Positions 1-14,500 of a stretch of DNA of 64,000 nucleotides are shown piece by piece (within the stretch, counting starts at the first letter, position 1; each line of letters opens with the position of its first letter). The DNA is taken from assembly GCA_030141605.1 (NCBI GenBank), contig JAQGDQ010000063.1, positions 374,001-438,000 on the forward strand, read 5' to 3'. A program made the translations under genes and the position numbers. Below the pieces are notes generated by a model. The model did no database searches. It saw nothing but the letters and a program-made list of their open reading frames with translations, and was not told the DNA's origin. Origin of the DNA: Tubiluchus corallicola. Its lineage: Eukaryota > Priapulida > Priapulimorpha > Priapulimorphida > Tubiluchidae.

Positions 1-186
1 GTAAATGACAATTATTGATGATTATTCTATTCCGAAATGCATGTGTGAAATGAAGCAGTGTTTAGCAGAGAGTTTAATTCATAAAAATATTGTTAATCCA
101 ATTAATCGTTATCTGCACCAGTTCGTTTGTTTGCTTTTTTGTAGCTTAAGTAATTTTCATAACAAGTCTTGGCCTAATTCGGAAAA

Positions 187-2556
187 ATGTCATTAATTGA
201 TGTCAGTCAGTGGAACAGCGAACAAGTGTTTAGTTGGATAAAAGGTATGGCTAAAGACACGATGCATATATTTTTCCAAAGTTCTGTTTTAAATCTGAAA
301 ATGAATATAGTAGAGTGGCAAAATAAAATTGTCACTGAAAATATTTAGCTAAATGATCTATTTTGAATTTGTTTATAACATTGTGTAAATGTCAACACTG
401 GTTTGTAAAACTACTACATTGAGACAATTAAACATTTGTTAGAATAAATATTACCACACAATGGAGTGTTTTGTTAGCAGTGAGAAGTTGTTTGATGAGC
501 TTCACAACTATTATTTTTGACAATACTTTACACTGTAGTAGTTGTTCTATGTTCTATGTTAGTATCAAAGCATAGTAAAATTGTTAATGATGAATCAACG
601 GTAATAAGATAAATAAATACTCTCCAGTGACTAATATGATGTGAATAGGCTATTATTAGGTGTGAATCAAAATTTGACAAGAACAGTAGAACACCATATA
701 TGTTGGTGTAATTCACTAATGATGCAATTCTAACCATTTCTCTACTTACTCTAAAACTACCTTATATCATGATTCCTTCTTCATTTCAACTCCACACTTC
801 TGGAATGACCTTTCTGAAGATGTTAAAAATGCAGCATCCCTAGCATAATTAAAATTGACCATCTTGAGCAGTTCCAAACTTGCTTCTCTCCATCTTAATT
901 TTACCTTTGTTGTAGACTGGGAAAATTCATCTTGCGAGCATGAGGCTAGGTACCAGTCTCTTAGCTGGTCATATGTTTGCAAATCATATTGCTGATTCTC
1001 TTAACTGTTTATGTGATGTCCCATTTGAGGATCCTAAACACTTCTTTCTAGAATGTCCCCGTTTCCACAATACTCGGTTCCTCACTATTAATCCCTTTCC
1101 AGTTACAGTTAATAATAACATTAACATTATACTGTATGGTGATATTAATCAGTCATCGTCTTTTAACAGAAATGTTACACTAACGTCTATCAATTTTTAT
1201 TGTGTTAAGCAAAAGATTTCAAAGTATGTAATTTACATTGTATGATCGTAATGTAGCATAATTCACACACTGCTCACCACATTATTAATTATATAGTTAA
1301 CAGGAAGTTGCCTTTTCATCAGCTGTAAAAAGTTTGTTTTTGCTTATCTGTTTTTTTCCAATCTTCTATTTAGAGATGTATTCGTAATTGTGGCACATAA
1401 ACTGGTTGCATCAAATGACTAAATTTTTAGCTAAGAGCATTTTCAGCTAAAACACCTTGTAACCTTAATAAATTTGTAGACCCTTGACGTTAATGCCGAT
1501 ATCTGAGTATCATTAATCATCCACTTCATTGTTTCATCTATCATATCCCTATATCATCTGCCTCCAACTAATCCTGGCCATTTTTTTTCTTCTTTGCACA
1601 TTTTTGCTTCTTGTTTTACATCAATATCGTATTTCTTAATGATTTTTAATACTGTGACTGTTGTCTAGTGAAAGGCTTTTATAACTTATAGTTTTTTTTA
1701 GAAACCTGTTAGCCAGTCTCTATGTACTGTCAGACAGTTTCAACTATTCATGTATTGTTTCAATTTTCACTGTACATCATTTTCAAATGATGTAATAACT
1801 GTTAAATTTTGTTTAGGATGCTTGAGCATTCGTCGTAACAAGCATTCTCGACAAATTTGTTTGTTTGTTTGTTTTTTAAATAATCCAGTGGGCATCTATC
1901 TTTCAAAAGTAAGACAACATCGAGCTATGGCCAAGATTGTAAAGGAAGGTCAAAGTCAATCTCACAGTAATTTCTATCAATTTAACATGCTATTAACCAC
2001 TAATACTAGCCACCCACATTGTACATAATGTGTCACTGATGCATGTACCTTGCACACAGAAATTAAAATGCAGAACAGTGCAACCAGCTTCTGTGAAAAC
2101 TTCACAACAAAGTGTGGCAGACTGTTGTATCATTTCAGTGCATCAGAACCATATCATTACACTAATCTTATTTGGCAATAATTGCTGTTTCTTGTTTACA
2201 AGCAAAGTACCTTTTAATGACAAATTGGTTTTACATATCATACCTCATTTTGCCTTAAGTTCTAAAGCACAATTTTTTGCCTGTAATAATTACTTAAAAT
2301 TAAATAATTTGATATTAACTTAAAAAATTAATTAATGACCCATATGAGTCAGGTAGTACTGTCATCATGCAAATATTTTCTTATTTTTGTAGGTCTCGAT
2401 GATGCTGTGGCTCTTTATGCAAATCAGTTTTTAAACAATGGCATTGATGGGAAAAGATTGCTGATACTTGATCATCATTCATTGGATAAGTTGGGTGTTA
2501 CTAAGCTTGGACATCAAGAGCTTCTTTTAGAGGCAATAGAATTACTTAATCGCTTG
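187..2556 (+). CDS. CNKSR: CNK exons 1-2: SAM domain
   Basis: Exon 1 (187-244) gives MSLIDVSQWNSEQVFSWIKG, and exon 2 (2393-2556) completes a sterile alpha motif over residues ~5-74. Typical SAM features are the N-terminal W...V..W pattern and the late LGVTKLGHQELLLEAIELL helix. In CNKs the SAM domain leads directly into the CRIC region, as here. The 2.1-kb intron between these exons contains a LINE 3' remnant (755-1165) and otherwise nothing I recognise. Confidence 0.93.
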
Positions 2557-5500
2557 GTATGTGCATTCGTGTTTATATTTTAAGGTAGAAATCATGGATT
2601 TTATAACTTTCAAATAATTAGCTTATAAAATATTTGTTGCGTTGCATATTTTGGATTTTATGCTAATCTTCTGGGGGTAGAATTAATGAATTTCTTGATT
2701 GATTTATGCGAGTCTATTATATAACATATAATTAATAGGGATGCTGATACTTTTAATTACAACGTTGAACTTACTGCATTAGGAAACCGAAATATTCTCA
2801 AGAATGATACCAAGATATGGTAGAACGATGAAAGCTGCCAAGATACGTACTAAGATAAAATCTTAAGAAAACCATTCATTGCAAGCTAGGGTCACCAAAC
2901 TTGTAGGGTGGGTAGCCCTGGGTGGGGACGTACAACAGTGTAGCAACCAGTGACCAGTGGTCAAGGGGGGGAAAGGCAGTGGACGTCGGTCAGTTTTTCC
3001 TTTAGGTCACAACTCCTCCTAGGGCTTTTGATTTTTTGCAAATTTTTTTCACATATATTTGCGTACTCTGGGGTAGATGTGCACCTGGGGTTTTTAAAAG
3101 CTGGCAAGTTATCTATGTACACATGTGACCAGAGTTGTCGGGTCAAAGGTCATGGAGCGGGCGGGTCCTCATTTATTTTTCTTTATGATCCATCTGCTCC
3201 CACAGTTTTTGAGCTAGAGCCACAGTATTTGGTATATTGCTAGGTGGTGTCGTGGCCTTGCACATTGCAAGATATGGGTCGCGCGCGCGTGTAGCAAAAT
3301 TTTCCGCTAAGGGGCAAAAACGGAAAAATGGGCATCGGGAACAGAAGTGCATAAAGTGTTGAGCAATGGAGCCTTGTAGCATATCAAATGAAAGGTCTCG
3401 ATGAGGCAGGTCGAACGGCATAGGTTACAATGAGAATAGCTAATCCACGGCGCCGCTAGGGGGCAAAAACCGAAAAAATGGGGGTCGGGAACAGAAGCGC
3501 ACCAAGTGTTGAGCAATGGTACCTTGTGGCACATCAAATGAAACTTGTCGATGAGGCAGGTCGAATGATATAGGTTACAGAGTGAATCGTTAACCTGTGA
3601 CCCAGACAGAGGCAAAATGGGGGTCGAGGAGACAAATGCCTTCCAGGGTCTATCGAAAGTCGGTTGTTGTATGTGAAATGAAAGGTCTCCATGAGACAGA
3701 CTGAATGATATAAGTTATGCCACGATTGTTGACCATTGATGGATGATATGCTGAACAATTAAATGTTGAGGTTTCATTGTGAAATGCACTTTCCATGTAT
3801 TCAAGCAGTTCAAAAAAAAGAAAATAAGCACTTTCAAAAAAGGTTGTCGTCTGTTTATTTTTAAAGCTCGATCTTATAACTATTATTTGCAAAATCTTCA
3901 GTTTCTGATGACATCAGAAACATTGTCAACTAGTTTCAGTTGAATTTCGCAGAACTGTAAACAAGAAAGTTTGCCGTCTGTATTTGTACCAAAATGTTTT
4001 TGAAAATACACAACTAACAACATTTATAATGTGCAAAGTCAACAAATAATTTTGCTTTCAAAATACATATGTGCTGCAGCACTTATGTTTGAGGGTCATG
4101 AAGTTCTACCGAAATTGTAGAATGATCCTAGTATCTATATAATGCAAACAATTATAAACGAAAATCAAATTTATAGCTTGTTGACTTTGCTACTTTAAAT
4201 TACAAAACAAATTGAGAGAACATGACCTTACCCATGAAATGGCTTAATTTGCATAATTGTATGGAATGAAGAAAAAAATAAAGAAGGGCAATTACCTGTT
4301 TTTCTTTTTAGCCCAAAAAGTAGTTTGTTTTCTTTTTAGCTCAGAAAATAGTACTGAATTAATATAAATATTTTTTATATTATTCTAGTGCTACCAATCT
4401 GAATCTGAAACTGTGCAAAGTTTGTCTTTAGCTTTAAGCACAAGATCTCGTCAGCTGTTAACTGAACTACAAGATGCTCATGATTGTAATGACCAAGTGC
4501 CAAATTCCTTACTGTTATCTGTTAGTTACTTAATGACTGCTAGTAAAGCATTGATATCTTGGTTGGACAGGTAATTTTTCAGGATATAGATTTGTGCTTT
4601 TTCTGTCAAATATGGCAAACAGTTAAATCACTGTTTAAACCAATTCCGATTTTCAATGACACACTTCTAATAAAGAATAGTTTTTATTATTTTTTTTAAA
4701 AATTGTCAGATACTGCTAAAAAAACCTTTTAAAACATCTAACAAACATGCTCACCGCGGTTTTTTATGCTCACCAGGAAACACTATCATCGTTTTCCTGT
4801 AATACAATTACTTATAAATATTAGTTCAATATTCAGTGGAATATATTTTTTACCACTGTCCTAAGAAATGCTGGTTTGGTATCTGTTTGAGTTTAGACTT
4901 TCATAAGGGATATTGTTCATTTGCAAACAAGAATACGAGAACTGTTGCTTATGGAGTAGGCAAGAATCTTTGTGATTCTGTGAAAGAAATATGTAGTAGT
5001 GGCATTGCAGTCTTAAGTTCACTTTCGAAATATTTTGAATTTTTATGTCATGGTAGACCACAGGATAGACTGGCTTTATTTCAGTAGCACTTTGATGTAA
5101 TAAATTGTCCTGTACTGTTACACGTTCTTTCTGTACCCTCTTGTATCACCCTTATATTCATTATTGGTCCAAATAGCAAAAATAACAGAATGTGACTAAA
5201 AATTTGAAATTGAGATGAGCACAGCTAAGTAAACTACATCGCTTGATATGTTCTAGATATCCGTTCGATGATGATGATGACTTTTGGAACTACAGGAATC
5301 ATGTTGTAAACTTATCACTAGAGATTACTACTTACATCCATCCTGAGAAGTCTAGCAGCTCCCTTCGACCAAACTGGAAAGAGCACATATCTAAAAAGGT
5401 TTGTGCAGTCAGTTTTGGAAAAGCTATTCCATTTGTCATTTTTACGCTTACCCTTTGGAATTTGGATAATATTTTATTGGGACATTTTGGAATTAGTTTC

Positions 5501-8500
5501 ATTTTTGCAAACAGAAAAACGAGTTTGGAGCTGTGCATTTTTATATTAGTATGTTTCCTCAGCTATCTGGCATTAATCTGATCATATGATTTTATCAATA
5601 ATTTATTAGAATTTCAAGTAATTTGATTGTTGAACAGTGGCATGCAAAGGAGAAAGTAATTTTTTTATTTTCCTTTTTTTAACAAATTTGTTTGCTGCAG
5701 TGCCAGAAATTAATAGAGTATTGTGAAGACTTAGTACAGAGATCTCGTGACCCCATTGTCTGCCAACCTGTGTATTTTGAAATAGCTGTGATCAAGCGGC
5801 ACATTAATGAAGAATGGGTGAGTAAAAGTCCTCAAGTTTTTGAACTAACAGCCAACTAACTTGTTTATTGTTTTTTAATTCTCAAAATGTTTTGCTCTAG
5901 TTTGTATTGCAAAGAGTTGCGCCCTGCTAGCTCTTGAGATTTTGTGTAATTTTTATTTAAGGGATGCCAAGCAAAGGATGTGAACTACTTTACAAATGTG
6001 CCCATTGGCATGATATTCTATGTAATATTATTTCAGTCTGCATTTTTGTGCTCCAACAAACGTACTTGCAGAAATGCATTCAAGTACTTCTCACTAGTAG
6101 CAACATTAGTGATCTGTGAGAACATGTGTTTAGTTGGAAGTGCAAGTTGCATTTTCACTCTTTGCCACAATTTCTGACCCTTGTTAGAAAAAGAAAAGTT
6201 GTTATGCGACCAAGCATTTAATCCAGAGATGGATGAAAAGATTAAACTGACTAGACTGGATTGATGAACTATTAACCTAACAAATCGTAGTTTTTTGTTT
6301 CAATCTGCAATGTGCAGTTTTTTCACTTTCAGATTCAACAGTTTTTTAAGTCATCAGAAGTTGCTTTTGAAATGCAATGCTGAATGTTGAAATAATTAAT
6401 GTATTTCACGAGTTTTTTAGACAAACAGTTTTTCTAGATTCTAGGCTATAAATTATAGGCAATGGTCTAGTTTTTTGCTTACTGTTGTTTTTAATGGCAT
6501 GGGCACAAGCTTAACAAAATAAATTATACGTATCTTTATAATTATATCTTTATAGTTGCAGCATTGTTAATTAAATAAACATATAAAAGCAATACTAAAT
6601 TAGAATGTCTGAAAAATTTTTGCATCTCCATTGGGTATTGAGCCTGACCCCTTTTGCTTTTTAGGCACTGTGCTAGGCATTATTGGGTCCTCTCACTTTT
6701 CAGACTCAGAAATTGACATTATAAGTCAGTAGCAGTCTACCAATGAGGAATCAGTCCACACCCGTATCATGACACAATATGAAATCATTGATATAAACAC
6801 GTGAAAGTTTGAAAAAGTCTGAAAAATTTTATACCGTTACTGCGATGTGCAAATCCAAGATTTTGAAAATCTAAGCGTGACATATGGGAAAATCGGATGT
6901 GTATCGAGAAATTTTTTATTTAGTTTAGGCTTAGTTTAGGCTTTTCCATATTTTGTAAATTGTGCTTTCTGTAAATGACAGGATTAAAGTTTTCTGGTTG
7001 TGAGTAAGTAAAATGATTCATTTTATAAAATTGTTACTAATAAATATAATAGCATTCTCCTTTATTTAGGGTATGCATATTCAGTCGTCATACCTTGGGA
7101 CACATATAATCAGCAGTATATACATGAATGTGAGTACAGTCTGATGTTATGCTTTAAGGAAAGATTTTTACTGGCTAAACTGGAACTGTTAACAATACGT
7201 CTTTCAGTTTCTTTATTGTGCAAATCTATGTTCAGCTTTCAGTTTCGAGGCTTACTTAGTGGTTGTGGCAGGACTGAAACTTAGCTTATTGTTAAGAATA
7301 ATCATCTAAGATGAGGAACTAGGAGAGGTTTTTTTATTCGTTCTAGAGAAAATGGCTCAGTTGAATTAAGGAAAAAATTCTTTCATTAGATGCAAAGAAG
7401 ATTCAGATATTTTTACCCAGTTTGATTAACTAGCTGCTTAAGAGCAGAGCTTTTTTATGACATTTAAAAAACTGATAACATGCAAAGTTTTCCATTTAGT
7501 GACAAGTTTTTTATCCAAATTTTCAGTAATACTACAACCGGTTTTTTGAAAGTGCTTTCTAGTTTTTGTGTTATGCATTGCACATCTTTATTCAGGTTTA
7601 TTCATATGTATTTATGTATCCGCCTAAAGAACAGAAATAGTATGGCTGATAAAATAATCAGGAAACAGATTTTCCTAACAGGTTGCTGTTTACTCACTAA
7701 ACAGACTAGGAATGGAGTAGACGGATATTATTTGTTCACTATATGTGACAAAATAATAGTTTCTTATGGCCATAATCAGTAATTAATAATCATCCTAGTA
7801 AATGTATAGTATAAACATAAATAATGTACATGTGTTTGTAAGTTATGACAAAATTAAATAATGTGTTGACAAGCTGTTTTTTGTTACTTGTGTGTGTAGT
7901 GCTGGCTAAAAAGTATTGCAGTGATAGCACACATGTAATGTAAACATCCCTGTATTAGTAATGTATAATAGTTTCACATTTCTCATAGAACTACTGTTTA
8001 CTTCCTCTTCCTGCTTCCCTTTTCGTTCACTCTGTGTTCTGTTAGTGGAAAGTACTATTTTAATAAGTATACAATTGTGTGTATTTAACAGGTGTTTAAA
8101 AGTTTCGTATTAGTGAACATAATTGTGACTTGATAAGTAATCATGACAATCTCAATATAAGCTAAAGTGTGTATGCACTATGTATAGCTGTATTATGCGA
8201 ATAACATGAAAACTCTGTTTTTACAAGTTTTTCCACACCATGGTGCAGTACTTTTTGCTTGCACATTTTTGTTCCAGGCTTTATTTCGGCTTCCCAGTTT
8301 TTCAGTAAATTAATTTTTTTTGAGACATTACATGTTTCCGATTATGTATGCTGATTACTGCTTCATTTGTTTTTGCTTACAGGAGCTTACTGTTGGTAAG
8401 AATTCACATGCTTTTTAGTATTGCTTAGGCAGAAGTTCACAAATATGATATTATTTTTACTGAGTGCATACTGGTGCTGCGACGGTTTACAGTAAATATC

Positions 8501-11500
8501 AATCTTGCTGGGAATAACCTGAAAATTTGAACCTGTTAATTTTGCTCGTTCTTTGTTCGTTAGTATGTTTAATTTACTGTACATATTTCGTTATTTCATA
8601 ATTATCGTGAAGATAAGTGGTTTCTATTAAATTTTATTTTGTGTTTTTCATTTTCACTTTTTTTACTTCATCAGGAAGTGAAAGTTTTTTTTTTATTTGG
8701 GAAAGGAGAGGCAGTGAAATTAGATTAAGGAACATTCATGACAACTAAACCTGCACTCTGATAGCAAAGTAATTATAATGTTGTAAATAATTTATGTGTG
8801 GGTGCTGTATTAAAGCCTGTATTACAATCTGCATATCACTTAGTTAGTTAACAGGTTTAGAGAAGTAAGACGCCATTTGCAATTAAGTGATTAGGATAAG
8901 TTCCTCTCATACTTCCATACATGACCAACATCTATTATTTTATTTTATTGTTAATTCTTTCTTATTTTTAATTGAACGTGTTCTTTGTAAATGGTGTTAA
9001 TAATGACTAAGTATAAATGAATGGCTAATGCATAATAAGCGTTTGCTTATCAATTGTGATGTTTCTGTACGGAATACATGTTAAGTGTCAAATAAATCAC
9101 AAGGTTACACTTTTTTAGAAGATGTTAAACTGTTTCGTATGTGGCCTTGTTCCAATGGCATCTCTTTAAAAATCAAGAAACAATCTACTGAACAAAGTTC
9201 TAGAGCTTTATGTAAGACAAACATCATTAATATAGAATATTTGTAGCTGAGTGAGGAAAATTTTAGCGGTGAATTGCATGTAAATAGGAACTCATTACTC
9301 AAGGATTTACTGTAGAACTAAATTCAAAAGATTAAAATAGCGTTACATTCATTCATTCACAGATTAGCATAACATTTACATAAGAACTAAAAGACCACTC
9401 AAAAGTAGGCAAACCTATGAGCCGTGTCTATTAAACACTAAGCATTCGAGGCAATTTTGTTAGCTCAATGTTCAATTTTGTTATCTACAATAATAAGTCG
9501 TTTAGAAAAAAAATTAGTTATGCCAATTCAACTTGATTATGGTGTCATTAAGCATGTAATTATAATGACATATACGAATAAGCTCAACTTTAGGTAAAAG
9601 AAACTTGTGTTTGACAAGTTTATGTTTAACTTACAGAAAGTGGCAGCTCAGAGGTTAACATTTCATTTAAAATTGTATACTTTAATCAATATTAGCTTTT
9701 ATTGTACATCTAATGTACTATGGTGTTATTATTTTATTGCGATATTATGTTTTTGCATTCTTAGTTTTTCTTGTCTATATTTGTGTCATTGAATTCCATG
9801 CAGAGAAAAGCATTAAATACACAAATTTCTATTACTTATTATTAATTATTTAGAATCATAATTCTGTGTTATGTCATCACGTATAATTTTGGATGTGTTG
9901 TACAAGTTGTAAGTTGCATGAATGTGTTTAGGAGCATGGCAAAGCACTTGTTTATGTGTGGTTACAGTTATTGAAATGAGTTTTAATCTATGAAGTGTTT
10001 GTTAAGAAATAAAAATTGTTAAATTGGCAATTTAATTTTCATATGTCAGTAAAGCTTTTGTACGTTTCAGTCTCCAGCTGATAAAAGTGACAAGTTAGAA
10101 GCAGGAGATGAAATAATACAAGTTAACGGACAGACAATTGTAAGTAGCAGCATGCATATGCTAGTTTTAAATGTAAAATTATTGTTTGCATTGTAATAAG
10201 AAAATAACTTTTGTTTAGGTAATATGCAGAATTTGTTTTCATTATCCCTGTTTTATTAAAGCGCCGTTTAATATCAAGCTTTGTAAAATCTTGTGTGACA
10301 AAATTAACTTAAGGAAAAGCAAATTTTAAACTGTAGCTCAAAATGTACTGTCAAAATATCTATATTTTTGAGAGCAAATGGTATTGAAGATTTGTTGTCT
10401 CAGATGTCTTACAAATACCTTGCTAGTCTTTCAGTATTGCATTCTTGCTGGCATGCCATGCATACCTGGAATAGCAACTATAGCATCTTCTCGAGTTTAA
10501 GTTACACAAAAATAGGATACTGTAGTAGATTAACAATATTGTGATACTGAACATAATATTAGGTTAGCCTCATGAAATCACGGGTTAGCTAGTTTTATAC
10601 AAAAGCACTACCATTCCTCTAAGAAACGTCTTGTTACTGCAAGTTGTGACAAAAGCTTATGCTTTGTGTAATAACGAGATTTGCAGAAGTGTTCTAAACT
10701 ATTTCTAATAATTACTGTAGTAACCGCGACTTGAATATGAATGCCCAAAAATATGAAAATCAAATTTAAATAGTTAATATATCAGTGCATTTTATGTGTA
10801 AAGTTTATATATTTTACGATATTGTCTGACTGTTACATAGCAGCACCACATTGTACTCTTCGGTGATTTTATTTTGTTGGCAGATGTAAAACCAGTCTAA
10901 TCACTCAAAACTCTCAGCTTTTTAGGCCTTGCATTGTTTTCCATTGTTTGCTCACATATTTATTTTTTTGGCAGCTTGGGTGGCCACTGAAGAAACTAGT
11001 TGCAGCTTTGCGAGAGCATAGTACTGAAGTCATACTCACTTTGAAAAAACAGCCACTAAAACATGATGTTGATATGCACACTACTGTAAAACCTAAACGT
11101 GTACAGCAGAAGACTTATGCTACATTGCCTAGACAGTGGATACCCACTCATAAGCGTATGGGCAGTGAGCCTCAACATACACCAGCCAGCGAATTATTTG
11201 CAGGAGACAGTTCAAATAAGAAACCGGGCTCAGGCGACATGTATGTACTTTCAGTGTTTGATTTCTAGTCAGTTTGGCAAGCACTGAACGTAATATTGAA
11301 AAACTCTGAAGTTTACTTAAATAGTTTGCTGGTTCTTCATTATGCAGATTATTGTTGACAATGTTTCTTTTTTGGAGAATGGATTTTATGTTAGTATTTC
11401 TTTTGCATACAATGGAACAACTATGTAAATAATGTTGTAAATGTTAAATTCCATTATCAAACAGTAACATGTAACACAAGTGTAATAGGTGAAAACTTAC

Positions 11501-14500
11501 AGGAAAAACTTTTCCTTCTGTTTTACGTCTTTTCAACTGCTAAGAGCAACTCTATAAGTCATTAGATTTATCCTCTCCGATTTAGTTCCATGACATTTCT
11601 ATTTACTGCACAGATCAGCAGATTTGAGGCATTTGATTTTATATAGGAAAGCTGCAAACGTTAAACTAGCAAAAAACGTCATGACGCCACCAGTAGAATC
11701 AGGCGAACCTGCAAATGCACCTTTCATTACAATCACTGGAAACGAGGATGATAAAGATCTTCTCCATGTTGGTGGTATTGATCTTGATGATGACGGCGAT
11801 GATGAGTTGCATTTGACAGTCCCTATCGTAAACGAAGCTGCTGCAGCCGTGTCAATTTTTGATATTGAGGGCAATGCTGACAGTGTAGTTGAGAGCACAC
11901 AACAAAATGCCGGCATTTCTGAAATGAGTCCAAATAATGTACGTTTGTTTGAGGATAGTGGCTATGTCTCACCTAACTGTGCTGCATGCCATATATTTGT
12001 AAACACTTATAAATGTATTATTTTCTAAATAATTTTTCACATGTTGTTTGCTCAAATTTTTTCACATAAAAGCTAAGTGCTACTCATTTTATACCCCTAA
12101 TCACCTTTATATAAAAATAACTTGTGATATTAACTTGACCTTTCATGTTTGCATGTTTAGTTGATCGTTATCCAAGTCATTTTGTTGTGCTGATGCTAAG
12201 TTGGTTTTATCATTAGCATAGACTCAGATTCTAATCCATGCTTAATGCAAGTCACGAAATTTGAATTACTGAAATCGCCTTTGTGTGATTTTGTTACTCT
12301 TTCCCCTAACAGTTCATGCATGATTACAGGTAGATTCAGACACATCCACTAACCAGTCTTCTGAAGTTCCATTCCAAAGGTAGATTATTTAGATTATTTG
12401 GTCATTACCTGCGCTTTTACTTTTGAGATGAAGAGAAAACAAGTTGCAAAGTTTAAAGAGTTACTTTAAGGCTTTAAGCTTATTAATGATTCTTATTTAA
12501 AACAGATTGACGAAACTGTAACCACTGGTATGTGTTTTCACACGTTTCTCATTAGTGTCATAATTTCACTGTAAGTAGGTCAGGGTAGTACTTACTTGCA
12601 TGTGAAAAATAATACTTTAAGTCTTCAATAAACACTGGCATCCATCCAAAATATAAATCCAAATTATTTTATTCAAATTGAAGATGATTTGGCCCATTGG
12701 ACAAAAGGCAGTAAACATGTTTTCCCAGTTAAAGTGCATGAGAACCATAAATTCGCATTGCATGAGTTAACTCTTAACATACATGTATAGTGTGCTCTGT
12801 ACTGAATTGATTTTAAAAACTTTCGTTGTAAGCTGTGTGTATTTTATTGCCGAACCTCTTATTGTTTTGCCACATGTCCTTTAAGTTAAATATTCTAAGG
12901 TCTTGACTTTACTCCAGGCAAAAAGTACTAGAATGTGTTTGTTTTTTGTTTATTTGAAGCAAGAACCAATTTCCTTTTTTGTCCAAAACCACTGTTCAAG
13001 TAAAACGTTCCTGCATCAAAAAACCCACCAAAAAAGTGGAAATAATTTGAAACAAGTAGTGTTGTGGTTCACTAAATGAAAATAAAATGTTTTACATAGA
13101 ATAATTTTTATCATTTATCTAATTTAGTTGCTTGAACTTGCTCCACTTAGCTTGTAAGTTTTACCTGAAATTCTATTGATGCTTGCAAAACTCTTCAACA
13201 CATTTGGAATTCAGCTTACCTGTATAGAAGGGCGTGAAATGTGAATAAGGTCCTTGTTGTTTGGCGTAATGTTGTTTGAGTGTCAACATAATCAGACTAA
13301 TGTAGCAGGAAAAACAGCTGTGTCAGAACTACATAAATAAACAAACAGTTTTTATAGTCATTAAATTCAACATCGTTAGTTCTTGTGTCTCTTAATTATA
13401 TAGATATACATCTTATCTAAATTATCTTTATTTACATGCTAATGAATTCTATGTGTTCTGTAACAATGCAAGTAAACTGAAATGGTTTGGTGCTTCAAAT
13501 TTTATGTGTAAACTTACTAAAGTAAACTATAAACTATTGAAATGCTTGCAAGTTATAAAACCAAAGTTTTATTTTTAGTTACGTGGTAAGAATCGTAGGA
13601 GGTATTCCGCAGAGAACCCCGGTGGGCCAGGAATCGAAACCAGGAAAAATTTCTGATATGGACACAACAAAGGTAACGAGTATAATTTTTAACATTTCAC
13701 TGGCAGTTAGTAAATCATAATTTTAACTTTATGACAAAATTTTTATGTTATAAATTTTATGTTGTTACTTGTAGAGTAATGAGATAGATATATGAGTTTT
13801 TCTTGAAGTAATTTATTGAGATAATTGTTAATGTTTATGATATTTTGTTAGACCTCATATTTTTAGACCCATTGTCTTTGCTTGCAGTCTAACACATGTC
13901 TTGTAATTTCAGCCAAAACATAGAGAAGCAAAATCTTTTATACGTAAAAAACGTCACGGATCAGTAGGTAAGTAATAAGCTAATTAATTTTCTTTAATTA
14001 ATATTTTCAACTTCTAAATGTTTTACTGACTTCTCTTGTTTTTTTTACAAAAACATTTTTCTATAGGCCTCAGTATGCCCTACACATTCTGAGAAATTGC
14101 ATACCTAATTTTGATTAAGGAAAACAAAACACGAAGCATCATTGTGAACTAAGAAACGAGAATTTCTAATTCTCAACAAAAAGATGCCTTCTATGATTTC
14201 TTATGATTTATGTATTTGATAAAACTACCATTTTCTTATGAAATGAACAGGCAACAGAAGAGTATCTTGCCAAGATTTGGGAAAGGGTGACTGTGAGGGA
14301 TGGTTATATAAATGGAAAGAACAGAAGGGATTGTTAGGAAGTCGGTGGACAAAACGATGGTGTATACTTAAAAACCAAAATTTGTATTATTACGCACATG
14401 AAAAGGTGAGGCATCGATTGATGCAAAATTTCAGTAAATTTACAACATTATATTTATATGCATTCCTTTAGGCATATCATGTTTTTAACAAAACCATCTT

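Noticed and set aside
3173-3892. Overlapping minus-strand open frames rich in Cys and His
   Set aside because: They overlap the degenerate tandem repeat and repeat each other because the DNA does; no splice context.
8384-8396. Possible 13-bp microexon (TTACAG|GAGCTTACTGTTG|GTAAGA) in a CNK intron
   Set aside because: Good splice signals on both sides, but 13 bp would break the frame between exons 6 and 7, whose direct join matches the PDZ domain.
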